64,000 nucleotides of DNA from Tropicimonas sp. IMCC34043 (lineage in GTDB: Bacteria > Pseudomonadota > Alphaproteobacteria > Rhodobacterales > Rhodobacteraceae). The notes under the pieces are model-generated. The model searched no databases. It saw only the letters and a list, made by a program, of their open reading frames with translations, and was not told the DNA's origin. Shown here one piece after another: positions 48,909 through 57,192 of the stretch (positions within the stretch are counted from its first letter, which is position 1; every line of letters starts with the position of its first letter). Position numbers and translations under genes: made by a program. The stretch is taken from assembly GCF_003390845.1 (NCBI RefSeq), contig NZ_QMEK01000002.1:124001-188000 (forward strand), in the 5' to 3' direction.

Positions 48909-50342
48909 TCATGCCGGGTTGTCGAGGCACCAGCGGTAGGCGGCGATAATCTCGGCCGAGAGAAGATCGGCGTCTGGCTCGTGCATGGCATAGCCGATTG
49001 CCGACGCCCGGATGATCTTGCGGCCGGCCCATTCCCCGTGGGTCGGATAGACCCTGCCCGCCTCCTGCACGCGCCTCAGGACGCGCATCGTCAGCGCATC
49101 GCCATCTGGCCCCTCGCCGCAGGCTATCGCGACCTGGTTGCTGTGGATTTCGTTCAAGACGCCGATGCCGGGCTCGGCCGAGACCGCTTTCGCGATCCGT
49201 TCGGCAAGCCGGCAGTGGCGCGCCACAAGCTCGCGAACGCCTGCACGGCCCAGATGCCGCAAGATGGCATAGCTGGGAACGCCGCGGGCACGGCGCGACA
49301 ACTCGGGCGTGGAGTCGCTCGGTTCCCAATGGGCTGTCGTATCGGGCAGGTAGGCCCCGCGGGCCGACATTGCGGCGACCAGTGGCGCCCGATCACGCAC
49401 GATCACCATGCCAGCGTCGAACGGGGCATTGAGCCATTTGTGCAGGTCGACGGCCCAGCTGTCGGCATCGCCGACACCGGTCAACCGGCCAGCCAGTTCC
49501 GGCACCGCGGCAAGCCACAGCCCGAACGCGCCATCGACATGAGCCCAGCCGCCCCTCTCGTGCACCATCGGGATAAGGTCGACGAAAGGATCGAACGCTC
49601 CGGTATTGATCTGGCCCGCCTGAAGAATGACGAGCGGTGGCGCTTGGCAGAGCGCGAGCGCGGCCGCAAAGGCAGCCGGATCGATCCGGCCTTCGTCGTC
49701 TGTCGCAACCCTTTGCACGCGGCGGGCGCCAAGCCCGGCATAGCGCAACGCGGCGAAAGGCGCTGAATGCGCGTCCTGACCGATCAGCACCGGGAACTCT
49801 GGTGCGCCGAAAAGACCTTCGGCCTCCACGTCCCAACCCTGCGCGGCAAGCAGCGCATTCCGTGCCGCCATGACCCCGACCATGTTTGCAACGGTGCCGC
49901 CGGTCACCAGACCGGCACCGCTTTCCGGGGGCAGCGACAAGAGGTCGATCACCCAATCGCAAACCGCGCGTTCCATGCCCGTGACCGCAGGCGTCTCGAA
50001 GGACGTGCCGGCGTTCTGGCCCCAGGCCGACACCAGGAAATCGGCCGCAACGCCGACGGGATGCGATCCACCGAGGACGTAGCCGAAGAATGTCGGTCCA
50101 GCCATCTTGTGCAGGCCTCCTTCGGCATCCGACACAATCTGCTCGATCACCTCATCCTCCGGGATGCCCGCCTCCGGCAGGTCTCCCAGAAAGCGCCCCG
50201 CTGCCTCATCGAGGCTCAAGGTCGGACGCGCCTTTTGCTGCGGCAGGCCTTCGCGATAGTTGCGCGCCGCACGGGCTGCCAAATCGAGGGCACGCGCCTG
50301 CACCGCGCTCAGCCCACTCGGCACAATTCTCTCCCTGTCCAT
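48909..50342 (-). CDS. PLP-dependent group II amino acid decarboxylase family protein
   Basis: 477 residues, fold-type I PLP enzyme of the aromatic-amino-acid/glutamate/diaminobutyrate decarboxylase group. 'GTVANMVGVMAARNAL' binds the cofactor phosphate, 'DAHSAPFAALRYAGLG' contains the stacking His, 'WAHVDGAFGLWLA' the Asp that pairs the pyridine nitrogen, and 'SWAVDLHKWLNAPFD' the Schiff-base Lys. The C-terminus is intact. Substrate not predictable. The ATG at 50342 follows 'TTGGAGGGGGGCGA'; the frame opens at 50399. It looks complete although neighbours on both sides are decayed. Confidence 0.85.
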   Translation of the reverse strand: MDRERIVPSGLSAVQARALDLAARAARNYREGLPQQKARPTLSLDEAAGRFLGDLPEAGIPEDEVIEQIVSDAEGGLHKMAGPTFFGYVLGGSHPVGVAADFLVSAWGQNAGTSFETPAVTGMERAVCDWVIDLLSLPPESGAGLVTGGTVANMVGVMAARNALLAAQGWDVEAEGLFGAPEFPVLIGQDAHSAPFAALRYAGLGARRVQRVATDDEGRIDPAAFAAALALCQAPPLVILQAGQINTGAFDPFVDLIPMVHERGGWAHVDGAFGLWLAAVPELAGRLTGVGDADSWAVDLHKWLNAPFDAGMVIVRDRAPLVAAMSARGAYLPDTTAHWEPSDSTPELSRRARGVPSYAILRHLGRAGVRELVARHCRLAERIAKAVSAEPGIGVLNEIHSNQVAIACGEGPDGDALTMRVLRRVQEAGRVYPTHGEWAGRKIIRASAIGYAMHEPDADLLSAEIIAAYRWCLDNPA

Positions 50343-50395
50343 TCGCCCCCCCTCCAAAGGTCTTGGATCAAACCTATGGCAGACCGGGTCAGGAC

Positions 50396-50569
50396 TCATA
50401 GAGAATAGAGACGACGGTCGCGGCGAGTGCGGCCAGTGCGGATGCGGGTGATGAAGACAATCTCGCCCAGCGCCCCGCGATCATCGACCCATGGCTTGCC
50501 ATGGGACTTCGGGAAACAGGGTTCAAGACGCGCCATCTGCGCATCGTTCGTCCAAATAAGATCAGACAT
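50396..50569 (-). mobile_element. IS5-family transposase N-terminal fragment
   Basis: 57 residues, beginning 'MSDLIWTNDAQMARLEPCFP' and 'KSHGKPWVDDRGALGEIVFI', which match the start of IS5/IS427-group transposases (typically MSDLFWL.DAQMARLEPFFPKSHGKPRVDDRRVLSGIIFI). Similarity stops after about 45 residues, and no catalytic DDE region follows. It is a remnant, not an active element. No terminal inverted repeat pair can be assigned. Confidence 0.7.
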
Positions 50570-50681
50570 GTCACCGCTCCGGCTTTCGGCGGCGACTATT
50601 GGAGGCAAGCTGAAATCCAGGGGTCCTGACCCCAAGCCGCAAGTCTGCGCCATGCCCAAGACGGCCCAAGGCCAGAGCCAA

Positions 50682-51557
50682 TCACTCTGCCCCGACGAAG
50701 CGCGCCAGCTTGCCAAGGGTCTGCATCCCGAGCTCGACCGCGCCGAAACCCTTGGCCTGCTGGAACTCGGCCGCGGTGCTCATCACCATCCCCAGAGTCA
50801 CCATCGTCGCCCCATCGGCATCCTCGAACATCACCCAGGCATCGGCGTGCTTCGGCCCGTTTTCGCCCCACAGAAGCGTATAGCCGATCCGGTCTTCGAC
50901 CCTGACCTCGCCGTAAACGTGGTGGTTGGGGAAAACCGTTCCGTCCGGCGCAATCATGTCGAAAACCCATTCGCCGCCGGACCGCAGGTCGATCCTTTTC
51001 GTCCGGCACGAAAAGCCCTCCGGCCCCCACCATTCGGGCAGGGTTTTCGGATTCATCCATGCGCCCCAAACCACCTGCCGTGGTGCCCTGATAACGCGCT
51101 GCAGCACCATGGTGCGTTCGGCAACCCCTACCAGATTGTCCAGTCCCGCACCAAAGCCCTGCCGATAATCGGCCTCCATATCCAGGGCGAGCGAGGAGAG
51201 TTGCACCGTCACGACCGCCCGACTGGTGTCGCCCGATCCCGAGAAATCCGCCGTTATCAAGGCAGCCGATTGCGTCACACCTTCGGACGAGATCACCTCG
51301 TAGTTCACCGAGCGCTGCGCGGGCTGCAAGTCCAGCCAGCCGCCCTCGCAGCGGACGTCGGGCTGCCCCTCTACCCGGCAGAGCGAGATCTCGCGCCCGC
51401 CCACCCTGGTTTCGGCCTCCAGAAACTCCACGACAACCGAGGGCGCGGGCGCGGCCCAGACCGCCCGGGCGGCCGGCGCCGTCCAGGCCTGCCACAAGGT
51501 CGCGACAGGCGCTGCCACCTGCCGCTCGAAGGCCAGGGTTGCGAAACGGCCGTTCAT
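50682..51557 (-). CDS. Two-domain SRPBCC (AHSA1-like) protein
   Basis: 291 residues made of two Bet v1-like START/AHSA1 domains: the first (about 1-140) 'FERQVAAPVATLWQAWTAPA', the second (about 145-290) 'LQRVIRAPRQVVWGAWMNPKTLPEWWGPEGF'. Both have the typical W-x-A-W-x-x-P-x-x-x-x-x-W motif, with the second better conserved. Ligand unknown. Overlaps the next SRPBCC gene by four bases; both follow an ArsR regulator, a common ArsR-SRPBCC arrangement. Last gene of the operon. Confidence 0.85.
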   Translation of the reverse strand: MNGRFATLAFERQVAAPVATLWQAWTAPAARAVWAAPAPSVVVEFLEAETRVGGREISLCRVEGQPDVRCEGGWLDLQPAQRSVNYEVISSEGVTQSAALITADFSGSGDTSRAVVTVQLSSLALDMEADYRQGFGAGLDNLVGVAERTMVLQRVIRAPRQVVWGAWMNPKTLPEWWGPEGFSCRTKRIDLRSGGEWVFDMIAPDGTVFPNHHVYGEVRVEDRIGYTLLWGENGPKHADAWVMFEDADGATMVTLGMVMSTAAEFQQAKGFGAVELGMQTLGKLARFVGAE

Positions 51558-52030
51558 TTCATCAGCCCCTTTGCGTAGGATTCCAGCTGTGTCGCCACCG
51601 TGCCCCAGCCGTCAAAGAACCCCATCTCCTCATGCGTCTTGCGCGTGTCTGGAGTGCGGTGGCGGGCGATCGCGGTATAGGTCGTGCCGCCCCCGGGGGC
51701 GTCCGACAAAAGCAGGATCGCGGTCATGAAAGGCTCGGGCGTGGGCTTCCAGCCTTCGGTGTATCCATCCGTGAACACCAGCTTTTCGTCCGGCACCACC
51801 TCCAGATAGACGCCCCTGTTGTCCATCATGTTGCCGTCGATATCGAAGGTCGTGTCGAACCGGCCCCCGACCCGCAGGTCAATATCGACCGACGTCACCT
51901 TGTGGGGCGCGGGAATGAAAAAGTGCGGGATATGCTTCGGTTCGGTCCAGCACTCCCATATCAGATGCCGCGGCACGGCCAGCGTGCGGGTAAAGCTCAA
52001 GTCGGTGGTCGGATCCAGATCCGGTTTCAT
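51554..52030 (-). CDS. SRPBCC (AHSA1-like) domain protein
   Basis: 158 residues, single AHSA1-like domain: 'FTRTLAVPRHLIWECWTEPKHIPHFFIPAPH', 'DIDLRVGGRFDTTFDIDGN', and the C-terminal helix 'GTVATQLESYAKGLMK'. Ligand unknown. The ATG at 52030 begins four bases inside the arsR stop (ATGA) and its own stop overlaps the start of the two-domain protein, so the three genes are translationally coupled. The frame is open to 52117, but that is within arsR. Confidence 0.87.
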   Translation of the reverse strand: MKPDLDPTTDLSFTRTLAVPRHLIWECWTEPKHIPHFFIPAPHKVTSVDIDLRVGGRFDTTFDIDGNMMDNRGVYLEVVPDEKLVFTDGYTEGWKPTPEPFMTAILLLSDAPGGGTTYTAIARHRTPDTRKTHEEMGFFDGWGTVATQLESYAKGLMK

Positions 52031-52368
52031 GTCTCGCGCTCCTTCATCAGCTTCATCACGTAATCGTCCAGCCGGTCGAGCCGGGCTTCCCAGATGGACC
52101 GCTGCTCCTCGAGCCATGTCTGCATCGGGGCCAGCGCCTCGGGCACGATGGCGCAGGTGCGCACCCGCCCGTCTTTCGACGTGGCGATCAATCCCGCCTC
52201 CTCCAGCACCGAAAGGTGCCGCATCACCGTCGGAAGACGCAGCCCCGTCGGATTGGCCAGTTCTGTGACCGGCGCAGGACCCTCGGCCAGGCGCGTCAGG
52301 ATCGAGCGCCGCGTCGGGTCCGAGAGGGCGTGGAAGAGCCGAGAGAGATCAGGATCATGCTTAGCCAT
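52027..52368 (-). CDS. ArsR-family transcriptional regulator
   Basis: 113 residues with a winged helix-turn-helix: 'LFHALSDPTRRSILTRLAEGP', 'VTELANPTGLRLPTVMRHLSVLEEAGLIAT', 'SKDGRVRTCAIVPEALAPMQ'. It lacks the metal-binding CxC or HxH signatures of ArsR sensors, as usual for those paired with SRPBCC genes. Start 'ATGGCTAAG' is preceded by a TATACT -10 so close that the mRNA may be leaderless. The same 9 bases occur inverted 50 bp upstream. First gene of the operon. Confidence 0.88.
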   Translation of the reverse strand: MAKHDPDLSRLFHALSDPTRRSILTRLAEGPAPVTELANPTGLRLPTVMRHLSVLEEAGLIATSKDGRVRTCAIVPEALAPMQTWLEEQRSIWEARLDRLDDYVMKLMKERET

Positions 52369-52426
52369 GTCTCTAAGTATAATCCCTTTCGCCCTGCGAC
52401 AAGAAAAAGTTCGACAGATGGCTAAG
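52360..52426 (-). promoter_or_regulatory. Promoter and inverted repeat at the ArsR operon
   Basis: On the minus strand a -10 TATACT (52376-52381) lies 7 bases before the ATG, with candidate -35 TTCTTG (52400-52405) 18 bp upstream; initiation would fall at or next to the start codon. CTTAGCCAT (52360-52368) and ATGGCTAAG (52418-52426) form a 9-bp inverted repeat flanking the promoter and could be an operator. Confidence 0.45.
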
Positions 52427-52629
52427 TTTTCGCGTTTGAGGGAAAAGGCAAACGGGCGTCTCGGAGTTCCGCGCGACGAACCTCTGTGCCGCGATCCTTT
52501 GCGAACGGCTGCGTCACCGTGAGAGCGATCAAGACTGGACCGAAGGTGCATTTCCCCGCCAGCAAGCTGATCGATTGTTTGATCTATATCGAGAAATCAG
52601 ATATCAATACCCGGAATGTGGAGAGCTCC

Positions 52630-53550
52630 GTGAGCAAGCGATTTCTGACGATCACCCCCGAAGACGCCCAGCCGGTGCTGAAAGCACTGGCGGCACCGGC
52701 GCGACTGGCCATCTTCAAGCTGTTGCATGAGGAAGGCCCGCTGAACGTCAATGACATCGCGGAGCGCCTGGGGCTGCCGCAGTCCAGCGCATCGATCCAT
52801 GTCAACGTGCTGGAAGCGGCAGGGCTGGTGCAGACGGAATCGCAGAAGGCGCGAAAGGGCAGCCAGAAGGTCTGCCGCTCCGCCTATGACGAGATCGTGG
52901 TGTCCTTCGACGGCCCGAAGACGGTTGCTGAGGATGTGATCGAGGTCGCCATGCCCATCGGTCTTTATTCAGGCTACGATGTGATGGCGCCCTGCGGAAT
53001 GTGCTCGTCCGAGGGAATCCTGGGATTCCTCGATTCACCCGACACGTTCCTATCCCCGGAACGGATGAAGGCTGAACTTCTCTGGTTCACGATGGGATAT
53101 GTGGAATACCAGTTCCCCAACAACGCTCGCATCGCGGGACGGGCCGTGGTTGAACTGGAATTGCTGATGGAGTTGTCCTCCGAGGTTCCGGGGACTTCCA
53201 CCGATTGGCCCTCTGACATCACGATCTCCATCAATGGCACCGCAGTTGCGGTCTGGACGGCGCCGGGAGATTACGGCGACCGGCGCGGCAACTTCACGCC
53301 GGGTTGGTGGAAGCTCGCCGGCAGCCAGTACGGCCATCTGAAGAGTTTCCGGGTCAATGACACGGGGACATACCTCGACGGCGTGCGGATTTCCGACGTG
53401 GCACTGAGCGACCTCGGCCTGCAGGAACACCGGTCGATTCGGGTTCGTATCGCCGTTCCGGAGGGGGCCGAACATCCGGGGGGCGTCAACATTTTCGGCC
53501 GCGGGTTCGGCAACTACGACCACGATATCCTTCTGCGACTAAGGGTTTAG
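52630..53550 (+). CDS. Two-domain HTH regulator of the arabinoside locus
   Basis: 306 residues. An ArsR-type winged helix domain (about 1-100: 'VLKALAAPARLAIFKLLHEEGP', 'VNDIAERLGLPQSSASIHVNVLEAAGLV') is joined to a C-terminal domain of about 200 residues that is beta-rich with Trp and Gly ('WTAPGDYGDRRGNFTPGWWKL', 'IRVRIAVPEGAEHPGG'), resembling a carbohydrate-binding jelly roll. A 'CGMC' pair near residue 120 may bind metal. Start GTG at 52630 follows 'GGAGAGCTCC'; the frame is open to 52486. Its location in front of the arabinofuranosidase and ABC transporter suggests that it senses the sugar. Confidence 0.75.
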   Translation: MSKRFLTITPEDAQPVLKALAAPARLAIFKLLHEEGPLNVNDIAERLGLPQSSASIHVNVLEAAGLVQTESQKARKGSQKVCRSAYDEIVVSFDGPKTVAEDVIEVAMPIGLYSGYDVMAPCGMCSSEGILGFLDSPDTFLSPERMKAELLWFTMGYVEYQFPNNARIAGRAVVELELLMELSSEVPGTSTDWPSDITISINGTAVAVWTAPGDYGDRRGNFTPGWWKLAGSQYGHLKSFRVNDTGTYLDGVRISDVALSDLGLQEHRSIRVRIAVPEGAEHPGGVNIFGRGFGNYDHDILLRLRV

Positions 53551-53625
53551 GTCGGGCGATGAGGGTTCGCCGGAAGGGCTCGTTGTTTTTGTTGATAGGC
53601 GCGCAGGATCCGTGTTAATATCGGC

Positions 53626-53647
53626 TTATCCGATTTAAATTGGATAA
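53626..53647. promoter_or_regulatory. 22-bp palindromic operator upstream of the arabinofuranosidase gene
   Basis: TTATCCGATTTAAATTGGATAA is palindromic except for one mismatched pair (G/T at positions 7 and 16). It lies 29 bp before the ATG and overlaps the promoter region, with TATACT at 53653-53658 as a possible -10. Strongly AT-rich for this genome. The adjacent regulator is the obvious candidate binder. Confidence 0.6.
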
Positions 53648-53675
53648 TATGATATACTTCGGGAGGGGGACAGGC

Positions 53676-55184
53676 ATGCGAGCATCGGCGATCGCGCACA
53701 AGGACTTCGTGATCGGTCAGATCGATCCGCGGCTTTACGGGTCCTTCATCGAGCACCTCGGCCGCGCCATTTACACCGGCATCTTTGAGCCCGATCACCC
53801 GACAGCCGACGACAACGGCATGCGGCAGGACGTGATCGACCTTGTGCGGGAACTTGACGTGCCCGTCGTCCGCTATCCCGGTGGCAACTTCGTTTCGGCC
53901 TTCTACTGGGAGGATTCCATCGGTCCGGTCGAGGAACGCCCCACGCGGCTGGACCTCGCCTGGCATTCCTCCGAGTCCAACAAGGTCGGGATCCACGAAT
54001 TTGCCGAATGGGCCGATGCGGCTGGCACAGAGATGATGCTGGCGGTGAATCTCGGCTCTCGCGGGCTGGATCCTGCGCGGAACTTTCTCGAATACGTCAA
54101 CCACCCCGGTGGCTCCTACTGGTCCGATCTTCGCAAGAAGAACGGCCGCGAGGAACCGTGGGGCGTGAAGATGTGGTGCCTCGGCAACGAGATGGATGGC
54201 CCCTGGCAGACAGGGCAGAAGACCGCGGACGAATATGGCCGCATCGCCTTCGAGACCGCCAAGGCCATGCGCGCCTATGACAAGTCGCTGGAACTGGTGG
54301 TCTGCGGCTCGTCCACACCCACGATGCCGAGCTATCCGCAATGGGAAGCGACTGTGCTCGACCACACCTATGATGTGGTCGACTACATCTCGTTGCATAT
54401 GTATTTCGACAACCCCAAGGGCGACACCGCGGACTATCTCGCACAGACCGCGCGGCTCGATGCCTACATCTGCACCGTCGCCGGCGTGATCCAGTTCATC
54501 AAGTCGAAGAAGCGGTCGAAGAAAGACGTCTACATCAGCTTTGACGAATGGAACGTCTGGTACCACTCGCGCGAGCAGGACAGGAAGATCCTCGAAGGCA
54601 ACAGCGGCTGGCCACATGCACCGGCGTTGCTGGAGGACATCTACAATTTCGAGGATGTCCTTCAGGTGGGCTGCATCCTCAACACCTTCATCCGACACGC
54701 CGACGTGGTGAAGATCGGCTGCCTGGCGCAGCTGGTGAACGTGATCGCGCCGATCATGACGGTCGAGGGTGGACCGGCCTGGCGGCAGACCACCTTCTAC
54801 CCCTTCCTCTTCGCGTCGAAATACGGCCGCGGCACATCGCTGAACCTCGCGATGGACTGCCCCGGCTATGACACCGACGTGGCAAAGAACGTGCCCTACC
54901 TCGACGTGGCCGCCGTGCAAAGCGAGGCTGACGGGGCGCTGACCGTCTTCGTGGTCAACCGCCACCAGACCGATGCGATCGAGTTCGATCTGGCGCTGGA
55001 AGGGTTCGGGGAGCGAAGCGTGACCATGGACAAGGAAATCGTCGGCCACGACCTGCGCGCGACCAACGGTCCGGACGGCGAACCTGTTGCTCCGGTGGAT
55101 GGGGCGGGTGCAATCGTCGCCGGCGGAAGGCTTTCGGCCAGCATCGCTCCGCTGAGCTATCGGATGTTTCGCCTCGGCGTGTAA
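53676..55184 (+). CDS. GH51 alpha-N-arabinofuranosidase
   Basis: 502 residues, no signal peptide, so cytoplasmic. It hydrolyses terminal alpha-L-arabinofuranose from imported arabino-oligosaccharides. GH51 marks: 'YGSFIEHLGRAIYTGIFEPDHP', acid/base Glu172 in 'WCLGNEMDG', nucleophile Glu291 in 'ISFDEWNVWY', 'YDVVDYISLHMYFDN', and a C-terminal beta-sandwich domain ('LTVFVVNRHQTDAIEFDLAL'). Start at 53676 follows 'GGGAGGGGGACAGGC'. The ABC transporter genes follow 27 bp downstream. The abfA symbol is avoided because names differ among genomes. Confidence 0.92.
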   Translation: MRASAIAHKDFVIGQIDPRLYGSFIEHLGRAIYTGIFEPDHPTADDNGMRQDVIDLVRELDVPVVRYPGGNFVSAFYWEDSIGPVEERPTRLDLAWHSSESNKVGIHEFAEWADAAGTEMMLAVNLGSRGLDPARNFLEYVNHPGGSYWSDLRKKNGREEPWGVKMWCLGNEMDGPWQTGQKTADEYGRIAFETAKAMRAYDKSLELVVCGSSTPTMPSYPQWEATVLDHTYDVVDYISLHMYFDNPKGDTADYLAQTARLDAYICTVAGVIQFIKSKKRSKKDVYISFDEWNVWYHSREQDRKILEGNSGWPHAPALLEDIYNFEDVLQVGCILNTFIRHADVVKIGCLAQLVNVIAPIMTVEGGPAWRQTTFYPFLFASKYGRGTSLNLAMDCPGYDTDVAKNVPYLDVAAVQSEADGALTVFVVNRHQTDAIEFDLALEGFGERSVTMDKEIVGHDLRATNGPDGEPVAPVDGAGAIVAGGRLSASIAPLSYRMFRLGV

Positions 55185-55211
55185 AACGCGCCGCGGCAGG
55201 GAGGACGGGCA

Positions 55212-56312
55212 ATGTCGGCACCCATTGAAATCGCCAATATAACCAAGCGATATGGAGCGCTTACGGTTCTGGAGGACATCACCCTCCATATCGAGCCTGG
55301 CGAGTTTGTCGTCTTTCTCGGGCCGTCCGGTTGTGGAAAATCCACGCTTCTGCGGATGATCGCAGGGCTGGAGGCTGTCGACGGCGGCACGATTTCGCTC
55401 GGCGGCGAGCGCATCGACACGCTGCCACCCGGCAAGCGAGGGGTGGCGATGGTATTCCAGTCCTACGCGCTCTATCCGCATATGACCGTGGCCCAGAACA
55501 TGGGCTTCGGGTTGGAGAACCTCAAAACCCCGAAAAACGAAATTGCCCGGCGGGTTCAATCTGCCGCCGAAACGCTGGAGATCGCCCACCTTCTCGACCG
55601 CAAGCCCGCCAAGCTTTCTGGCGGTCAGCGCCAGCGGGTTGCCATCGGCCGGGCCATCGTGAAAGAGCCGCAGGCCTTCCTTTTCGACGAGCCGCTCAGC
55701 AATCTCGACGCCGCGCTGCGCGGGCGGACCCGGCTGGAACTGGCGCAACTGCACCAGCGGCTGGGCGCGACCATGATCTTCGTCACCCACGACCAGGTCG
55801 AAGCGATGACGCTCGCCGACCGGATCGTGATCCTGAACGACCGCCGGATCGAACAGATGGGCGCGCCGATGGAAATCTACCAGCGCCCGGCCACGAAGTT
55901 CGTGGCGCAATTCGTCGGCAGCCCCGCCATGTGCTTTCTTCCGGTCACCGGCATGACCGATGCCGCACAAGGGGTCACGCTTGACGTGGAGGGGGCCGGC
56001 AAGATCGAGATCGACGTGCGCCTGCCCGCCGGATTCCGGCGCGACGGCGCAAGCGTCGGCATCCGGGCGGAAGACGCCAAGGTGCTGGATCGCGGCCAGC
56101 CCGGGATCGCGGTCGGGGTCAAGGTGGTCGAACGGCTGGGCGACCGGGCCTTCATCTACGGCACACTCGACAACGGGACCGAATTTGTGGTCGAGGACAG
56201 CGGTCGCAGCACGGTGGCGTCTGGCGACGTCATCCAGATCGGCTTCGACCCGAATGCGCTGCATATCTTCGACGGCGATGGCCGCGCCTATCACCATTCG
56301 GAGGAAGCGTGA
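55212..56312 (+). CDS. Sugar ABC transporter ATPase (UgpC/MsmK type)
   Basis: 366 residues. ABC domain with Walker A 'GPSGCGKSTLL', signature 'LSGGQRQRVAIGRAIV', Walker B 'AFLFDEPLSNLD', H-loop 'VTHDQVEAMTLADR', and a C-terminal TOBE/OB regulatory domain (about 240-360: 'VGIRAEDAKVLDRG', 'FVVEDSGRST'). It energises the two permeases that follow. ATG 27 bp past the GH51 gene after 'GGGAGGACGGGCA'; the next gene starts 1 bp past its stop. An ATPase encoded with its own permeases suggests a dedicated rather than shared transporter. Confidence 0.92.
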   Translation: MSAPIEIANITKRYGALTVLEDITLHIEPGEFVVFLGPSGCGKSTLLRMIAGLEAVDGGTISLGGERIDTLPPGKRGVAMVFQSYALYPHMTVAQNMGFGLENLKTPKNEIARRVQSAAETLEIAHLLDRKPAKLSGGQRQRVAIGRAIVKEPQAFLFDEPLSNLDAALRGRTRLELAQLHQRLGATMIFVTHDQVEAMTLADRIVILNDRRIEQMGAPMEIYQRPATKFVAQFVGSPAMCFLPVTGMTDAAQGVTLDVEGAGKIEIDVRLPAGFRRDGASVGIRAEDAKVLDRGQPGIAVGVKVVERLGDRAFIYGTLDNGTEFVVEDSGRSTVASGDVIQIGFDPNALHIFDGDGRAYHHSEEA

Positions 56313-56313
56313 C

Positions 56314-57189
56314 ATGGCCGAGAGCTATCGCCGCTCCCGCTGGTCAAACGCACTTTTCGTTGCGCCCTATCTCGTTGTCTTTTTCGCGCTTCTTGTTTTT
56401 CCACTGTTCTGGGGCATGTGGCTGAGCCTGAACAAGGTCGACCTGTTCGGCGGCGGGCAGTTCATCGGCCTGCGCAACTATGCCCGCGTGCTCTCGGATC
56501 CGGTATTCCACCAGGCCGTCCGCAACACCGTCGTCTTCGTTGCGGTCAGCGTCCCCACGCTGGTCGGGCTCGGGCTGTTTCTGGCGCTGGCGCTCAACAA
56601 GACAACCCGAGGATCGAGCTTCCTGCGCGGGCTCTATTTCTCTTCCTCGATCCTCTCGGTCACAATCGTCACCCTGATCTGGCGCATCGTCTTCATCCCC
56701 AACGACGGGCTGATGGCACTGATCTTCAACGTCCTTGGCCTGGAACCGATCGGATTTCTCTCGACCAAGGGCTGGTCGCTGTTCTCGGTGGGGGTTGCCA
56801 CGGTCTGGTGGTGCATCGGCCTGCCGATGATGCTGCTTCTGGCCGCGCTTCAACAGATCCCGGCCGATCTCTACGAAGCCGCGGCCCTCGACAATGCCGG
56901 CAAGTGGCGCGTGCTCACCCGCATCACGCTGCCCTCGATCAAACCGACGATCATGCTTGTCGCGGTGATCCAGATCGTCATGCAGTTCCAGCTTTTCGGG
57001 CAGGCGCTGATAATGACCAACGGCGGCCCTGCCGGAAGTTCGCGACCCATCGTGATGTATATCTACGAGACGGCCTTTATCCGCTGGGACGTGGGCATGG
57101 GGGCTGCAGCGTCCGAGCTGCTCTTCGTCATCATCCTCTGTGCTGCGATGTTCCAGTACTGGATTTCATCACGCAAGGAAGTGGCCTGA
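56314..57189 (+). CDS. Sugar ABC transporter permease 1 (MalF/LacF type)
   Basis: 291 residues with six predicted helices. The N-terminal helix is 'LFVAPYLVVFFALLVFPLFWGMWL'. The EAA loop that contacts the ATPase is 'EAAALDNAGKWRVLTRITLPSIKPT'. Family of carbohydrate permeases (CUT1). It begins 1 bp after the ATPase stop ('GTGACATG') and is followed by its partner permease after 3 bp. Frame open upstream only as a shadow of the ATPase. Confidence 0.92.
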   Translation: MAESYRRSRWSNALFVAPYLVVFFALLVFPLFWGMWLSLNKVDLFGGGQFIGLRNYARVLSDPVFHQAVRNTVVFVAVSVPTLVGLGLFLALALNKTTRGSSFLRGLYFSSSILSVTIVTLIWRIVFIPNDGLMALIFNVLGLEPIGFLSTKGWSLFSVGVATVWWCIGLPMMLLLAALQQIPADLYEAAALDNAGKWRVLTRITLPSIKPTIMLVAVIQIVMQFQLFGQALIMTNGGPAGSSRPIVMYIYETAFIRWDVGMGAAASELLFVIILCAAMFQYWISSRKEVA

Positions 57190-57192
57190 GCC

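Noticed and set aside
53547-56315. Open frame of about 922 codons antisense to the GH51 and ATPase genes
   Set aside because: It runs across two confirmed genes and the palindromic operator; composition and lack of motifs mark a shadow.
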